Translations under genes and position numbers: made by a program | Notes under the pieces: model-generated | The model's input: the letters and a program-made list of their open reading frames with translations, nothing else | Told to the model about the DNA's origin: nothing | Databases searched by the model: none | Part shown: positions 1-11,800 of the stretch, one piece after another | Position numbering within the stretch: position 1 is the stretch's first letter | How the letters are laid out: each line of letters opens with the position of its first letter | NCBI GenBank assembly: GCA_963969595.1 | Contig: OZ018416.1 | Location: 13,036,065-13,100,064 of the forward strand | DNA from: Neckera pumila | Taxonomy: Eukaryota; Streptophyta; Bryopsida; Hypnales; Neckeraceae | Direction: 5' to 3' | DNA length: 64,000 nucleotides

Positions 1-51
1 TATTGAAATGAACATATGTAATGCTAATTTTGTACTATTTTATGATTGTAG

Positions 52-2391
52 ATTGGAATATGTGAAGTGATATTTTCTCCAAAGCAACGTATTCCACAAT
101 TTTCAGAGATTGTACCAATGGATATGTCTGGTGTTGAAATTGTACTATTTTCGTTGTCAGGAATGGGTATAGGAACTGATATTATATTAAATACATATGT
201 TCTCCACTTTGGCACTATTGTTCTTGGTTCCAAAAAGACAATGCGCATGCAGGTGATATACATTGGCATAACATGCGATTTTATTGCATTTATTTTTTAT
301 AATTTAAAAGACGTATTTTTTCTATGCATTGTACTCTTTAAATCAAATGCCATGCTAAAACAAATTCAATTGAACTTCAAGAAATATTAATCACAACCTA
401 TAAGTAATAAACACTAGAAAACTATTAATAAATTGAAGTCTTGCAGGTTGAGAATGTTGGAGAACTTGGCTCTTTATTCACATGGGATACTAAGACATGG
501 GTCTCAGAGTTAACATTTTATCCACCTGATGGATTTTTAGGCCCCCACGAAATTGCAAATATTGATGTTACATTCCATCCATCTTCTATTTTATATGATA
601 TACGTCTTGAAAGAATTGGATGTACTGTAGTTGGTGGTCAAACATTGTTTCTTACTATTACGGGAGCATGTATTGAAAAAGAACTTCCTGAAAATTATAA
701 TTTTGAATGTCCAGTTCGAAGTTCTATAAGCAAAACAATTCCCATTGTAAATACAACCAACAAAACCTGGAATTTGTATCCTAAAATAATTCACAAGTAT
801 TTTAGTGGGATTGGAATGATAGTAGTGCCGCCGGGTGAGACAATTGAGTATGAAGTCACATATAAACCAATGACAATGACAGGGCCACCAAAAGAACCCC
901 CACATGAAGGATCAATTTTGTTTTCACTCCCAGATGGAAGTGCTCTCTTCTATAGATTAGTTGGAATTACACTTGATCCATTACCTGAAGGTGTTTTTAC
1001 ATATGAAATAAAATCTCGAAAGAAAATGAATTTAGTCATAACAACCTTGAATTGGATGAAATTAGCACAACAAATGAGATTAATTGTTAGTGTTCCAATT
1101 GAGCCGGGACATGCTCTAGTCACCACATTAGAAGGTCCTCCTATTGTGGATGTTCCCGGACTAGCTCCAAGAGATGTAACATTATGGTTTATAGCTCACA
1201 AGCCAGGAATCTATCCGACCAAAGTCAAACTTTTAAATGACAAAACGCAAGAATTTACATGGTTTGATCTAACTTTTAATGTGAGAGATGCTGATATTTG
1301 TGCGACAATTCCGTTTCACACCATCACTAGAGAACTTCGTGTACATACGCTTCATTTTACAAATCCTATAGAAATAATGCTGAATTTTACCATAAAATGT
1401 GATGACCCTGAGGTACTACCTTGCTTATTTTCATGTCAATATTTGAAAATTTGAATTTTTTAAGAGGCATCCTAATATAATGAATAGGATGAAAAGAACT
1501 TTTGAAATAAAAACTCTATTGCAAGCAAAATTACTTTTACTAAAATTCATTTTTTAATTATTAAAAAAAATAAAAAATAGAAAAAAGATGCCAATTTTCA
1601 ACATTATTTTGTACAACACAAAAAACTAAAATTGAAACATTTTTTTTATATAGGTGCGAGTTCCTAGTAATTTAGAAATTCAACCATACGAAACTGGTGC
1701 AATTGATATTGAAGTACGTCTCATTTTAGTATGCAATAGAATGTCCATATTGACACTTAGTAGTGAAGCATTGGGAGATTATGCTTACGAACTCATACTT
1801 CAAGCTGTACAAGCTGGACCCGAACCTCCTCTATACTTTGACGTAAACCTTGGAAACCGACACAACCAAAAATTTCAATTTGTTCATTACCTTGCTGCTA
1901 AGGTTCAATATACTTGCACTTTGGCACCAGAAGCTATAGCAGCCGGATTTCTTCTTGAAAAACCAACCGTAGATGCAAATCCTGCTGATTTGGATGGCTT
2001 AACAATGGAAGTGCCAATCGTTTACGAACCATGGGTTGTTGGTCATGATACTCATGGGATGATGACAGTAACAAATGCAATTGGTGGTACCTACACAGTG
2101 AAATTATATGGAAGTTGTCATAACCCTATTCCACAAGGACCTATTATTTGCTTGGCTGGTAAAGGAACAATAAATTTTAGAAATGTTTTCAACGATGTAG
2201 TGGAATACATCTACATGGTAGATAATGTTGCAATCACAGTGAATAAAGGAGAAAAAATGACACCAAAAAAACTAACAAAAATTGGAGTTACTTATAAAAA
2301 TATTCTAGGTTCTCCTTCTAATGGGAAACTTACAATTACATGTCCAACCTATGGACCTTGGGCTTGGATATTTTACTTGCAAGGTGTTTGA
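52..2391 (+). CDS. HYDIN: HYDIN, C-terminal part (3 exons: 52-252, 447-1412, 1654-2391)
   Basis: HYDIN is a giant protein of the central-pair apparatus of motile cilia and flagella, built from tandem ASH/MSP-type immunoglobulin-like domains. Three exons, all in phase 0, join cleanly: 52-252 after an AG acceptor, 447-1412 (begins VENVGELGSLFTWD) and 1654-2391. Together they give 634 residues, rich in beta-strands, with repeated ASH-like signatures (VENVGELGSLF, ECPVRSS...NTTNKTW, VTYKPMTMTGPP). The order of segments and the final CP...WAWIFYLQGV match my memory of the HYDIN C-terminus, where the protein ends just after a W-x-x-YLxG strand, so I take TGA 2389-2391 as the true stop. Upstream exons lie outside the window. 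Intron 253-446 is 194 bp and intron 1413-1653 is 241 bp. No coding break is seen. The alternative, another ASH protein such as CFAP47, fits the ending less well. A possible donor at 2384 is thought unused because nothing recognisable follows. Confidence 0.85.
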
Positions 2392-3446
2392 TTAATGAAT
2401 TGTTTCCAAAATTGACACATTTTTATGTTATGAGTTTATTGTAAATACGTCTTTGATACATAGAGGACTTCAAGTTCAACAAACATGTTATATATATATA
2501 TACATGTCTATACTATTTGTAAGTATCTTGCACTATGTAAAATTTTGTGATGAAATAAGACACTTTAATATTATTAATATGTAGTATTAACACAATATTA
2601 TTTTAAAAATACATTGAACTAAATTATTGGATAGATACTACAATTTAAAATCTATAAGATAGATTTTGAAATGTTTTATAAAATTGTTGTTTTTACACAT
2701 CTTAATTATGATTTAGAAACTTAATGAAAATACTACGGAGTATATTCTTTTGATATCTTCTGCAAAATCACAAATTGTTCAAGGACTATTTTCTATACTT
2801 GAACATTATTCAAATCTATTAGATAATTTAATCATCACAACATAACTTTGCATAATATTTATACAAGGAAGATTTGACATATTGAAGTTAAAAGATTGAA
2901 GTAGCAAATGGAGTCTTAGTTCAAGTATGTACATATGCTAAGATAGTTTGGCAAATGGACATGAGTAATGGAAGTGGGTGGTGATATGATATATTATATA
3001 TTGATTGCAAATATGCAAAAAAAATTGTTTATGGAATGACTTAAAGATTTGAGATAGAACAAAAATTTGGTAGTTGGTTTCAACATGTAAATAAAACAAA
3101 AAATGAAGATTATGGATTGAACCCCATTTAATGTATAAGTAATGTTGCTATATATTATTAATTGTATCAATAATAGAACTACAAAGTGTTGAATGGTACC
3201 AATTGTAGTGAATTGAGTAGTATTTTAGCATTTGCAACAATCTATATTTAAATGATTTGAAAAAATATGTAGAAAAAATACATATTCAAATGCAAAATAA
3301 AATACTAAGTCAAAAATTTCTTACACTGAAGAAAATACCAATTACATTCTCGATTATATTAATAAATGTTGTAAATTCTAGATATTCATTCCATTCAATA
3401 ATGATTGCCATATATAGAAATTTGTGTTCAAGTAATACAATGTATA
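2392..3446. other. AT-rich 3' flank of HYDIN
   Basis: About 1 kb of AT-rich DNA after the HYDIN stop. It should hold the 3'UTR and polyadenylation region, but I can pin neither to a base. A short (TA)n run lies near 2490-2502. No coding segment or clear inverted repeat is seen. Confidence 0.4.
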
Positions 3447-4370
3447 TTAACCCCTAAAGGATCGGCATGCATTTTTTGGCGGTATAGAAATTTTGGGCAG
3501 GTATGTATGACTAGAGATTTCCATATTTTAGGCTCAAATTTTGATAGAAGGTAAACGCAAGGAGTATCTTTCATATGCACTAAATTTCATGACATTTGGA
3601 AATGTGAATCAAAAGATATGGCCTAATATATTACTTTTTTTTGTAACTGGGCAGTTCGGGCAAATGAAAAAAAATCACTTTTTCCAAAAAGAAAAATTTG
3701 AAATTGGTTTTTTAGAGTTATGTATACGTGGAAAGCTTTGAATCATCCCATTTTGATCAATGAGTCAGAAGTTATGAAGATTATTAATTTGCGGGCAGTT
3801 ATAAATTTTCTATTCTAAAATAAACTTTAAAGTCTTTTATCTTATTCAATTTTCAATCTTTTTTGAAATAAATAAAATCATAGGATGTAGATTGTTTATT
3901 AGAACATTGCAATCATTGGGATTGACATTTATCAATTCTAAAATTAAATTCTTGACAATTTAGTATTTTGAATCATTATCTACCTACTATTTTTTTCCTA
4001 TATGTTGGACAATTCCAAATGAAGTGAAATTTCTCAAGCATGTAGGCAACTTGTCTAGGAAAAAAAATCCAAAGAAGTAGCATCATTTTGGACATTTTTT
4101 AATCAAAAAGTGAGCTTGTGAAGTGCCGCTGCCTTGTTTATCGCAGGGCCCAAAAAATGATTTCAGGGAATTTGAATGCTTCTATCTTGCAATCCATGCG
4201 GTGGAAATTTTTGAAATTTTTACCACATGTTCTCAAGTCAGCATACTACAAGATCCTACGATTATATGTGTCAAAAAAGTTTCTTTTTCAAAAATTGGAT
4301 ACTTGTACTGAAAATGGCAATTTTTGAGCATTTTTCGATGAAAATATAGTCATGGAACTTTAGGGGTTAA
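3447..4370. mobile_element. TTAA-flanked piggyBac-type MITE, family A copy 1
   Basis: The element is 924 bp including the TTAA duplications (3447-3450 and 4367-4370). Its left end is CCCCTAAAGGATCGG and its right end, read inward on the other strand, is CCCCTAAAGTTCCATG. TTAA duplication with CCC-starting inverted repeats is the hallmark of the piggyBac superfamily. The interior is AT-rich with no transposase, so the element is non-autonomous. It aligns along its length with 16382-17313, for example around the shared words GATTTC(C/T)AT and GAAAGCTTT(G/A)AATCAT. Short open frames inside are spurious. Confidence 0.8.
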
Positions 4371-5602
4371 ATTTTAGTAAGAATAAAAGTGAATTTTTGT
4401 ACCACCCAATTTAGGCGCATTTGCAAAGCATATAAGTGCATATTAAATTCAAAGATTGATTAAAAAAAAAAGGTTTAACATTCTTATTGGTCAAGGGTAG
4501 TTGTACACTTTAGATACACGAAATTCCATCATGCACTCAATTTACATCAAAATGCCTAAAGTGCACTAGTTTTTGCATCAAAATTTTGATATTTACTCCA
4601 AAAATTGTACTAGCAAATCCACCTTTTTGTAACAGATAATTCATTCACAATCATCATAAAAATTGAAGAGATTTCTACACTCACAATTTGTATAAGATGT
4701 ACATTTAAAAAACCATAAAGTAAAAAGTATATTATTCCAATGCATTAATAACTAATATAATTTTTGAGCTTCAAATTAAATATAAAAATTTATTTTTTGA
4801 AATTGCATGATTTTGAAAATACATTCTTTGTAATTGTAAAGATCAATACTACAAATTTGAAAATCATCTCAATAGTTTTCAATGAGATTTCTAAAGTTAG
4901 AGTAAATTTCTGCTCAAGACCCAAATCATCTTCCTTAAATGACAAAAACGAACCCCCTTCCAATGTTGTTGATCTGCATTATTGGAAAAATAACTGTCAT
5001 TGTTGATGGTATTATCATGAGAGATGATCTTGGCCGTCCAGATTAGGATTTACAATACGAAAAATCATACATTAAATACAATATAATTGGAATATAGTAT
5101 ATGAAATACATGCAAAAATTATATATGATATATTAATATATGATAAATACATCATATACGATATATGATATATGATATACATATGCAAGTATTGAAATAG
5201 AATACGGTCTTGATATCCCATATTGATTGCAACTTCTAAAAAGTATAAATATGGAGAGGGGTACAAAAATGAATTTCACAAGCACAATGAATTAATTAAT
5301 TTTATAAGTAATTTAATTAATTGGTAGAAGTAGAAACTCATTCCATATTCTATAAAGTTTCTCAATTTCAAGCATTTGAAGATTTTTAAATTGTTTTAAA
5401 TTTTGGGGGAGGGGGATTTATTGAATTTATAGAATGGTGCCTTTTCAATCTAATTTCAACCTTTGATTCCCAATTTTACCATTAATGAGTACAATTTATA
5501 TTCCATTAGGATGCAAAAGAACAAAATTGATGTTCTATTAGGCGTTACCTAAAATATGTTACCTAAACACACGTTTCTAATAGTGAACGAATTAAACGTT
5601 GT
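4371..5602. other. AT-rich intergenic DNA
   Basis: No gene is recognised. Around 5090-5190 is a low-complexity stretch made of ATATGATATA-type words, partly self-complementary. Confidence 0.4.
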
Positions 5603-5973
5603 CATTAGAGAAAAAATCAGCCCTCCAGAGGGCTACTCCAAATAGACATGCCAGGCTATTTTAGCTTGGCATGTCAATCTAAAAAAGTCCCCCGATGAGC
5701 AGTCAGCTTGGCTGATTGCTCGCTGAACCAGTTAGATTTTGTATTTTTGTATTTTTTTCTTTTTTTTTAAAAATATTTTCTACATTTTAATAATAAATAA
5801 ATCTTTTATTAATAAATTTTTAAATAATTTGTAAAACTGGATTTCTGCGCCACTGTTATTGCCGTTTCAGTTGCGTGGAAATAGGAGAAAAAAGAAATTT
5901 TCAGCCTCAAAAAACAAAATTTCATGGTATATTAGAGGAGCAACCCTCTAGAGGCCTGAAATTTTCTTTAATG
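5603..5973. mobile_element. MITE family J copy 1 (CATTAGAG ends)
   Basis: Imperfect terminal inverted repeats: the left end reads CATTAGAGAAAAAATCAGCC and the right end, inward, CATTAAAGAAAATTTCAGGC, followed on both sides by CTC(C/T)AGAGGG. A second internal hairpin sits at about 5638-5664 (GACATGCCA...TGGCATGTC). A related element with the same ends lies at 61293-61560. The target duplication is unclear and there is no coding capacity, so I cannot assign a superfamily. Confidence 0.55.
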
Positions 5974-6343
5974 ATTATTGTAAAGGGATTGTTGGTGGGT
6001 CGTGTTGGAAGGGTGTTGTTTGTAGCACAACAAGACATGGCATAAGTGTGCATGACAGATACTATACATTATGTTGGGTTGAGGCACTGACAAGGGTATA
6101 ATCAAGGCCCGGAGATTATATGTTGGGGGGAGTAGTCTTTGAAGTTTCTTGCATTCATGAGTACAAAACCTCACGATGTAGTGTGTGATAGTAGTAGTTT
6201 ATGTATTTTGTGAACTACTTTGTTATATTGGATGCACATTGCTTTGATGATTGAATGGGTGCAACATAATAATACGTGAATCCATATGTCAATTTGTTGT
6301 AGTTTACTTAGTGTCTAAAGCGGAGATGGGTGCTGAGTTGGCT
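5974..6343. other. Intergenic DNA without recognisable genes
   Basis: A short open frame at 5968-6174 (-) shows no recognisable motif and is probably spurious. No repeat ends were found here. Confidence 0.35.
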
Positions 6344-6346
6344 AGA

Positions 6347-6520
6347 CACTATTAAAAACTCGTGTTTTTCTTGATGGATTTTTCTAAACATCTACTTGTT
6401 TTCATATTAATAATAATGTCAAATAAAACATTTTGATGTTACGTTTGACGTTGTTATTAACATGAAAAGACGTGGACGTCTAAGAAAATCCAACAAGAAA
6501 AACATGGATTTCTTACAGTG
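6347..6520. mobile_element. CACTA-type MITE (174 bp), TSD AGA
   Basis: Begins CACTATTAAAAACTCGTG and ends GGATTTCTTACAGTG. It is flanked by a 3-bp duplication AGA (6344-6346 and 6521-6523), the length typical of the CACTA (En/Spm) superfamily. Subterminal stretches are inverted repeats. Related ends occur at 24261-24475 and 27321-28199. Non-coding. Confidence 0.7.
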
Positions 6521-6523
6521 AGA

Positions 6524-7115
6524 ATCAGTATTTTTTGCGGCAAGCTTGTCCCATGTACTAACCATATCTAAATTTGAAGAAGTGTGTGATTTGGGCATCT
6601 AAAACGAAAGTGGTGATGCAAAATGTATTTAATAAGAAATTGTCAATATTTGGATTATTTGTCCATTTTTCAATGCTTGGAAATTGTTTGGCCAATATAA
6701 TATGTTTGAAGGGATTTATATTTTTTACTAGTAAGAGCGGAAAAAGCGAATTGGTGTCCTTTATATGGTGTCTTTTGAGGTGAGGTCCAATTATCTTTGT
6801 TTTAGAAATTAGGGCGAAGGGTGTGTATATTCATAATTATGTTTTTAGTAAGTATGTTTTTTTTCAATTATCCACATTTCTAAATTGTCAAGGTTGTCTA
6901 TTCTATGTTTCTTTGTATTGGCATGGGCATGTATTTTTTATATTATTGTTGTGAATGTACGATCTACTGTAATATTTGAGTAATGGAATCAAATATAGTT
7001 TTTTAGGTGATTTGTGTGAATACATAGTTGGATGTTTGAGATATATATTGATAAAGCAAATGGAATTGAGGCTATGTGTAAATATATGAGAAAATTCATG
7101 AGTATTATTTGTATT
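6524..7115. other. AT-rich intergenic DNA
   Basis: No gene, repeat end or RNA recognised. An open frame at 6574-6783 (+) has the composition of random AT-rich sequence. Confidence 0.3.
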
Positions 7116-7860
7116 TAAACCTTAAAGGACATTGCAAGCTCCACATGCATTTTGAAAGTCAAAACCTAAATTTTCACATAGTTCTTGATTTGAAATGTTT
7201 TTAACCCTTAAACGATGCGGAGGCCATTTTGTGGTCGATGGATGACACAAAATCAAATTGTATAGGACAAAAATGCAATCATTCATCCTTAGAATTTGTT
7301 GTGGAAAGGGGAGATCTTCTATAGTAGCTTGACTTCCAATTGATACTTTTGGATTTTTTAATGTAGATGATGTCACACGATAATGAAAAAGGATGATTTC
7401 CATGGTCACCCTTGCATCCTTTAAGGATTAAGCTTAACTTAGGAAATGTAGTTCCAATTATACACTTTTGATTCCATTTGAATTTTTTCAAAATTGTTAA
7501 AATTATAATTTTTGTGATACTTTGAAGACATCTTGAAAGGTCAAAATACACGACTTTTGACTTTTTCTATAAAATTTCTTTTGAATTGAGTTCAAAAAGC
7601 ACATCCATTACACCATAATTTTTGTCACTATTATTTCCACTATTTTTTAAAACTTTACACTATTTAAAGCATTTTTGTAATAACCATGATTTTTATAAAG
7701 AAATTTCTTTAAAAAATCGTATAAAATTCAATTTAATGTATTTAATCATGAAAATATGAGATTACATTTTTAAAATTTTATTCTTTGAAACACGTATTTT
7801 AATGTAGAAATACAATGAAGCTTGACCAAACCTATATATAAAATGCCCTTTAAGGCTTAA
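7116..7860. mobile_element. TTAA-flanked piggyBac-type MITE, family E copy 1 (with nested insertion)
   Basis: Starts TTAA-ACCTTAAAGGACATTGC (TTAA 7116-7119) and ends CCCTTTAAGGC-TTAA (7857-7860). It is 745 bp, of which 231 bp belong to a nested element (7201-7431), leaving about 514 bp. The related copy at 26629-27171 matches on both sides of the nested insertion: CATAGTTCTTGATTT(G/T)AAATGT before it, and the long AT-rich part after it. Its right TTAA is also the left TTAA of the next element. Non-coding. Confidence 0.7.
7201..7431. mobile_element. Small TTAA-flanked MITE nested in family E
   Basis: 231 bp including the TTAA copies (7201-7204 and 7428-7431). The left end is CCCTTAAACGATGCGG and the right end, inward, is TCCTTAAAGGATGCAAGG, so the first bases are inverted repeats. 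Its absence from the family E copy at 26629-27171 supports an insertion at TTAA. It has no coding capacity and seems to be a deleted member of the same TTAA group. Confidence 0.6.
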
Positions 7861-8429
7861 CCCTTAAGGAAACGGGGATATTTGAACATAACTCTTATTT
7901 TCTTGACTAGCTATTGTAAAAAGCCTAATTCCTCATTTGTGTAGAAGAATTTTAATGATCGCCATCATTGAAATGAAAGAAGACTTATGTAGCTTTCTTA
8001 TAAAAAAAAAATTTGACAAAATTGCACAATTTTTGAAAAAATGCCACCACTGATAAGATTGATGAAAGATGTCAAGTTAGGTGGTACTTTGTACATATGC
8101 TAAAATCGCAATGTTGAAATCAAAATGCTCAAAAGTAATCCAAAAACTTTGATTTTGATGTGTAATTTTCTTCAATCCATTTTGAGGTGTGCAAAAAAAA
8201 GATATAAGGATGTGAAGTGACAACCCAGAGCATCTTCTCCATTTTCAAAAAATTCACTAGAATTTGCACGCAGCATGATCATTACATTCATTACACTGAT
8301 TGATTCCAATGGAAACAATGATTAAGTCTCTTTGTTATTTACAGACTATTAGTGAGGTTTACATCTTGAATTTTCTACAAATGTAGTTGCAGAAGACACT
8401 TGGTGGCCTTATGGTCTTTTAGGGGTTAA
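7857..8429. mobile_element. TTAA-flanked piggyBac-type MITE, family F copy 1
   Basis: 573 bp; left end TTAA-CCCTTAAGGAAACGGGG, right end GGTCTTTTAGGGG-TTAA (8426-8429). It aligns with the copy at 30825-31429 through ATAACTCTT(A/G)TTTTC-TGACTAGCT near the left end and the ATGCCACC(A/G) and GACAGCCCAGAGC-like stretches inside. It lies only about 415 bp upstream of the F-box gene start and may contribute to that promoter region (inference). Non-coding. Confidence 0.75.
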
Positions 8430-8843
8430 AAAAAGACGGAATGTATGTGGGATCGCAGTCATTTTTGCACAAAAAATATTTGCAGTCTAAGGAGTTTAGC
8501 AAAAAGTTCTATTTTCCCATCTGAGTTTTCAAATGAACAAACTCTTAAGGTACACGCCAATTCCAAAAAAAACTGGAATACTTTGTCTCTTCTCTCTTGG
8601 AGTTTCTCCCTACCGAAGGACCCCTTCTTTTTCGACCCCCAATGATTCATCCATTTTTTCCATCCACTTTTTTCATCCACAGAGAACAAAGATTCCGAAG
8701 AAGCTGGGACAGCACTAAGTAATGCGAGGCCTGATTGTTCCAGCAATTGTACGCCCAATATGATCAAAATCGTGGAAATTTGAGTTGAGGTTTTCGAAGT
8801 CAATGAGATTGAGGATCCGCATTGTGAGATTTTCTCAACAACC
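8430..8843 (+). promoter_or_regulatory. Upstream region of the F-box/WD40 gene
   Basis: This 414-bp space between the family F element and the ATG must hold the core promoter and 5'UTR of the F-box gene, unless a 5' exon lies further upstream. I see no canonical TATA box whose spacing can be defended. The region is less AT-rich than the element before it. Minus-strand open frames here are shadows. Confidence 0.35.
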
Positions 8844-11800
8844 ATGGAAAATTTGGGGAGAAGCAAGGTAAAGATGAAGAAGATCGGCAAGGTGTCGTGG
8901 GAAAGTGTTCCTGCCGAGCTCCTGCTGCGCATCTTTGCGCGCCTGCCTGCAACCTCGCTCGCTCGCGTTTCCGTCGTCTGCAGTGCCTGGTGCGTTATCA
9001 CACAATTCCTATTCTTTTCTGGGGTTTTATGAGAATCTTCTTTTTCCTGAGGTCAGTCAGGATTGGGAAAGGCCTTTCATGCTCTAGGTAACCCTAATTC
9101 GACTGAGAGATTCCGTCATTTGAGGTTTTGGTGTTTTGGACCCGTGGAGCATTTGTGGAAGGGAAGATGTTAGTTTGAGATTTTTTAGAATTTAATTTAA
9201 TATAGAACTGTTCTATTTTCAAGAGACGTCAGTTCAGGTCTGCATTACTTTGTATAGAACCCGTGTTGAACCCCCTCTGAATTGGATTGAAAAAGCGTCA
9301 TTGGCACCTTATTTTGCAAAGCTGAGCTCAATTTGAACAAGGGAGAGCTCCTCAAGACAATAATCCATTGTCTTCACATGTAAGAGGATGTGAAGACAAT
9401 GTACGTTACTTTGTCGTTACTGTAGGTTACAATGTATGTTTTCGTTACAGTGGATCGAGGAGATCCTTTTGTGCTGTTGACTTTTTTGAGGAATTTTTGG
9501 ATGGTGTACTGCAGGCATAATGCAGTAACGAATTGCTCATCTTTATGGGAGAAATCTAACGAGGTGCAGGAGCAGGAGCTGAAACTCAGGCTTCCGCACT
9601 TGAATATGAAAGTATCCGGTGATTTGGATTTCAAAACAAGAGCTGTTGCTACTCGCCAACGGGTCCATCTCGTTTGTGGTAATATGGATTCTCGTTGGTG
9701 GAAGGGTCACTCTTCAAGGTAAGCGTCCTAGCTTGTTTTTTTTAATCAGCTCTTGGTTTGGGGACTTGACCTTGATTTAATACTACTATGTTCAACTATT
9801 CGAAATCCATAATGTAGAAATCTTGATGTAAGTATTCAGGATGCAGGAATTTTCAACCAACATTTATGTATATGGAGTTGCAACAATGTTGCTAGAACTG
9901 ATGTGCAGGTGGGGATGAATGCGGGAGGGGCAGGGTGGATTGCTGCCGCATGAATATGGACACTATCGTCAGTGGCTCTAGTGATCAGGTGCTGCACTTT
10001 CTCCTCATTACTGTATCTGGGAGTTCGGCCTATATGAATTTCTTGAGTTTTTGAAATTTCAATGACGAGTGGTTTGAAAAAGTGTCTAGAACGTAGGGTT
10101 TGATTTTCTTGCTGTGTTTACTGATTTGCTTCCTCTGTTAAAAATTTATACTGGTTATGTACTGAAAGCATCCTTTTGTGCATCATCCTCCCTGTCATTT
10201 ACTTACCATATGCATTATTTCCTTTAGATCATACGCGTGTGGTCTGCGACCACTCTGCATTGTGTGGAGGAGTACAAAGTTGGCAAGCCTAAATCACCTA
10301 TAGTCGATCTTGAGTTTGATTCTAATAAGGTGAACAAACCGGTATTTGTATTTGTGGCTCTTTTGTTTCACATCCACTTTTTCTTCGCTTTCTGCATCTA
10401 TGTAGTTCAGAATTGCCCTTCTATATCAAGTTACGAATAGTATTATGTATATCATAGTCGTTGATTCAATTATAACACCTCAGGCTAATATGTAACGGAG
10501 ACTTTGCGCTATTGACTTTGAGTTCTCCCTACTATTGTGATGGCTATGATCCTAGAAAGACGATGTATAATACGGGTTGTGGGGCAGATTGTTGCAGCAA
10601 CGGGGGCGGAGGCCTGGATATGGAATCGAAATAGAGGAGGACGCGTGACTCATAAAATGGGTGGTCATGGTTGTCGTCTCTATTGCTTGAGGTAAGAGTG
10701 GCTAGTATAGTAGCAGCTGCAGCTCTTTACATCTTGAGCAGATTCTTTTTGTTCTTGAGAGGTGATTTTCTGTACTTTTGAGATGCAGCTGCACAGAATC
10801 GGAGGTGGCAGTTGGTTGTGCTGATGGTACTGCCCGCATTTACGATCTGTATAGTGGACGCTGCTCTCGCATATTGAGGTTGCAAGCGTCTTTGCTTTCA
10901 CATTATTCTGCTTCATAGATAGGACTTAATGTATGATTTCTTGCAAGTATCAATGTCGGATCAATTTGCACGCTAGTGACGGGTCGTTATTGAACACTTG
11001 TGAGATGACGAGAACCATACTACCGTGTGTTCCTTTCACGGAATCTCACTGGTGACTAATGAAGTCAGATCGCAACTGTAGTGGAGAACACGTAGATTCT
11101 TAATCCCTAAGTGACCAAGAAGCTCAAATTTGGGCCTCATGTTGTTTTAGCAGTCTTCAGTGGGTCATTTGGGCACTTTCTTCTGTCCAGTTTATTTTAT
11201 TTTTTTACCAACGCGTACAACGTTCGTCACTGATTCTAGTAATATAAAATTTGGCCTCATCTGAATTATGTTTTTTACTTTATGATCAATTAAAAGTGGT
11301 TGGTTTATTACCATTAATTCTTGGTCGTTTAGGGAATTTGCTTCAGCTTTAAGGAATCTGTTTCACTAATATGTTCAGGGATGCAGGTGCCATTCTGCTG
11401 CTGTGTCGACTTTATGTTTGCAAGAAGAGATGCAACTACTGGCTAGTGGTTCTAGGGACGGATCTGTGCAAGTCTGCGACAGCTCATCTGGTGAAATTAT
11501 GGCTCGGCTACTACTGCCGAATCCTACGAGAGGTCCACTTTCTGATTCGCTTCATACTTGGTGCATGTACAAAATTGGGAGATCTTCACGGTAGTTTTGT
11601 TTCTCTTAATTGTGGAGGCGAGTGGGTCATCAATTTTGGGCTAGAGCATATTTTAAAGGATTCCTAGAGTCTTCCTCTTGTGACCTACGAGAAACGCCTG
11701 TTTTCACTCGTGCAAAAGCTTACACCGGTATTTTGTTTTGCTTAGTCCTGTGAAATACTTTCACTTTCTTAAGGTCTTGTTTATGCTGCAGAGGTGGAGT

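Noticed and set aside
2384..2391. Splice donor at the end of the HYDIN exon leading to further exons
   Set aside because: The protein ends where HYDIN normally ends and no recognisable coding sequence follows before the next gene.
8459..9001. 180-codon minus-strand frame over the F-box gene start
   Set aside because: It overlaps the F-box exon antisense and contains no known motif.
9908..9933. Acceptor at 9908 for exon 3 of the F-box gene
   Set aside because: It leads to a TGA within three codons in the incoming phase; the AG at 9932-9933 keeps the frame and gives VDCCRMNMDTIVSGSSDQ.
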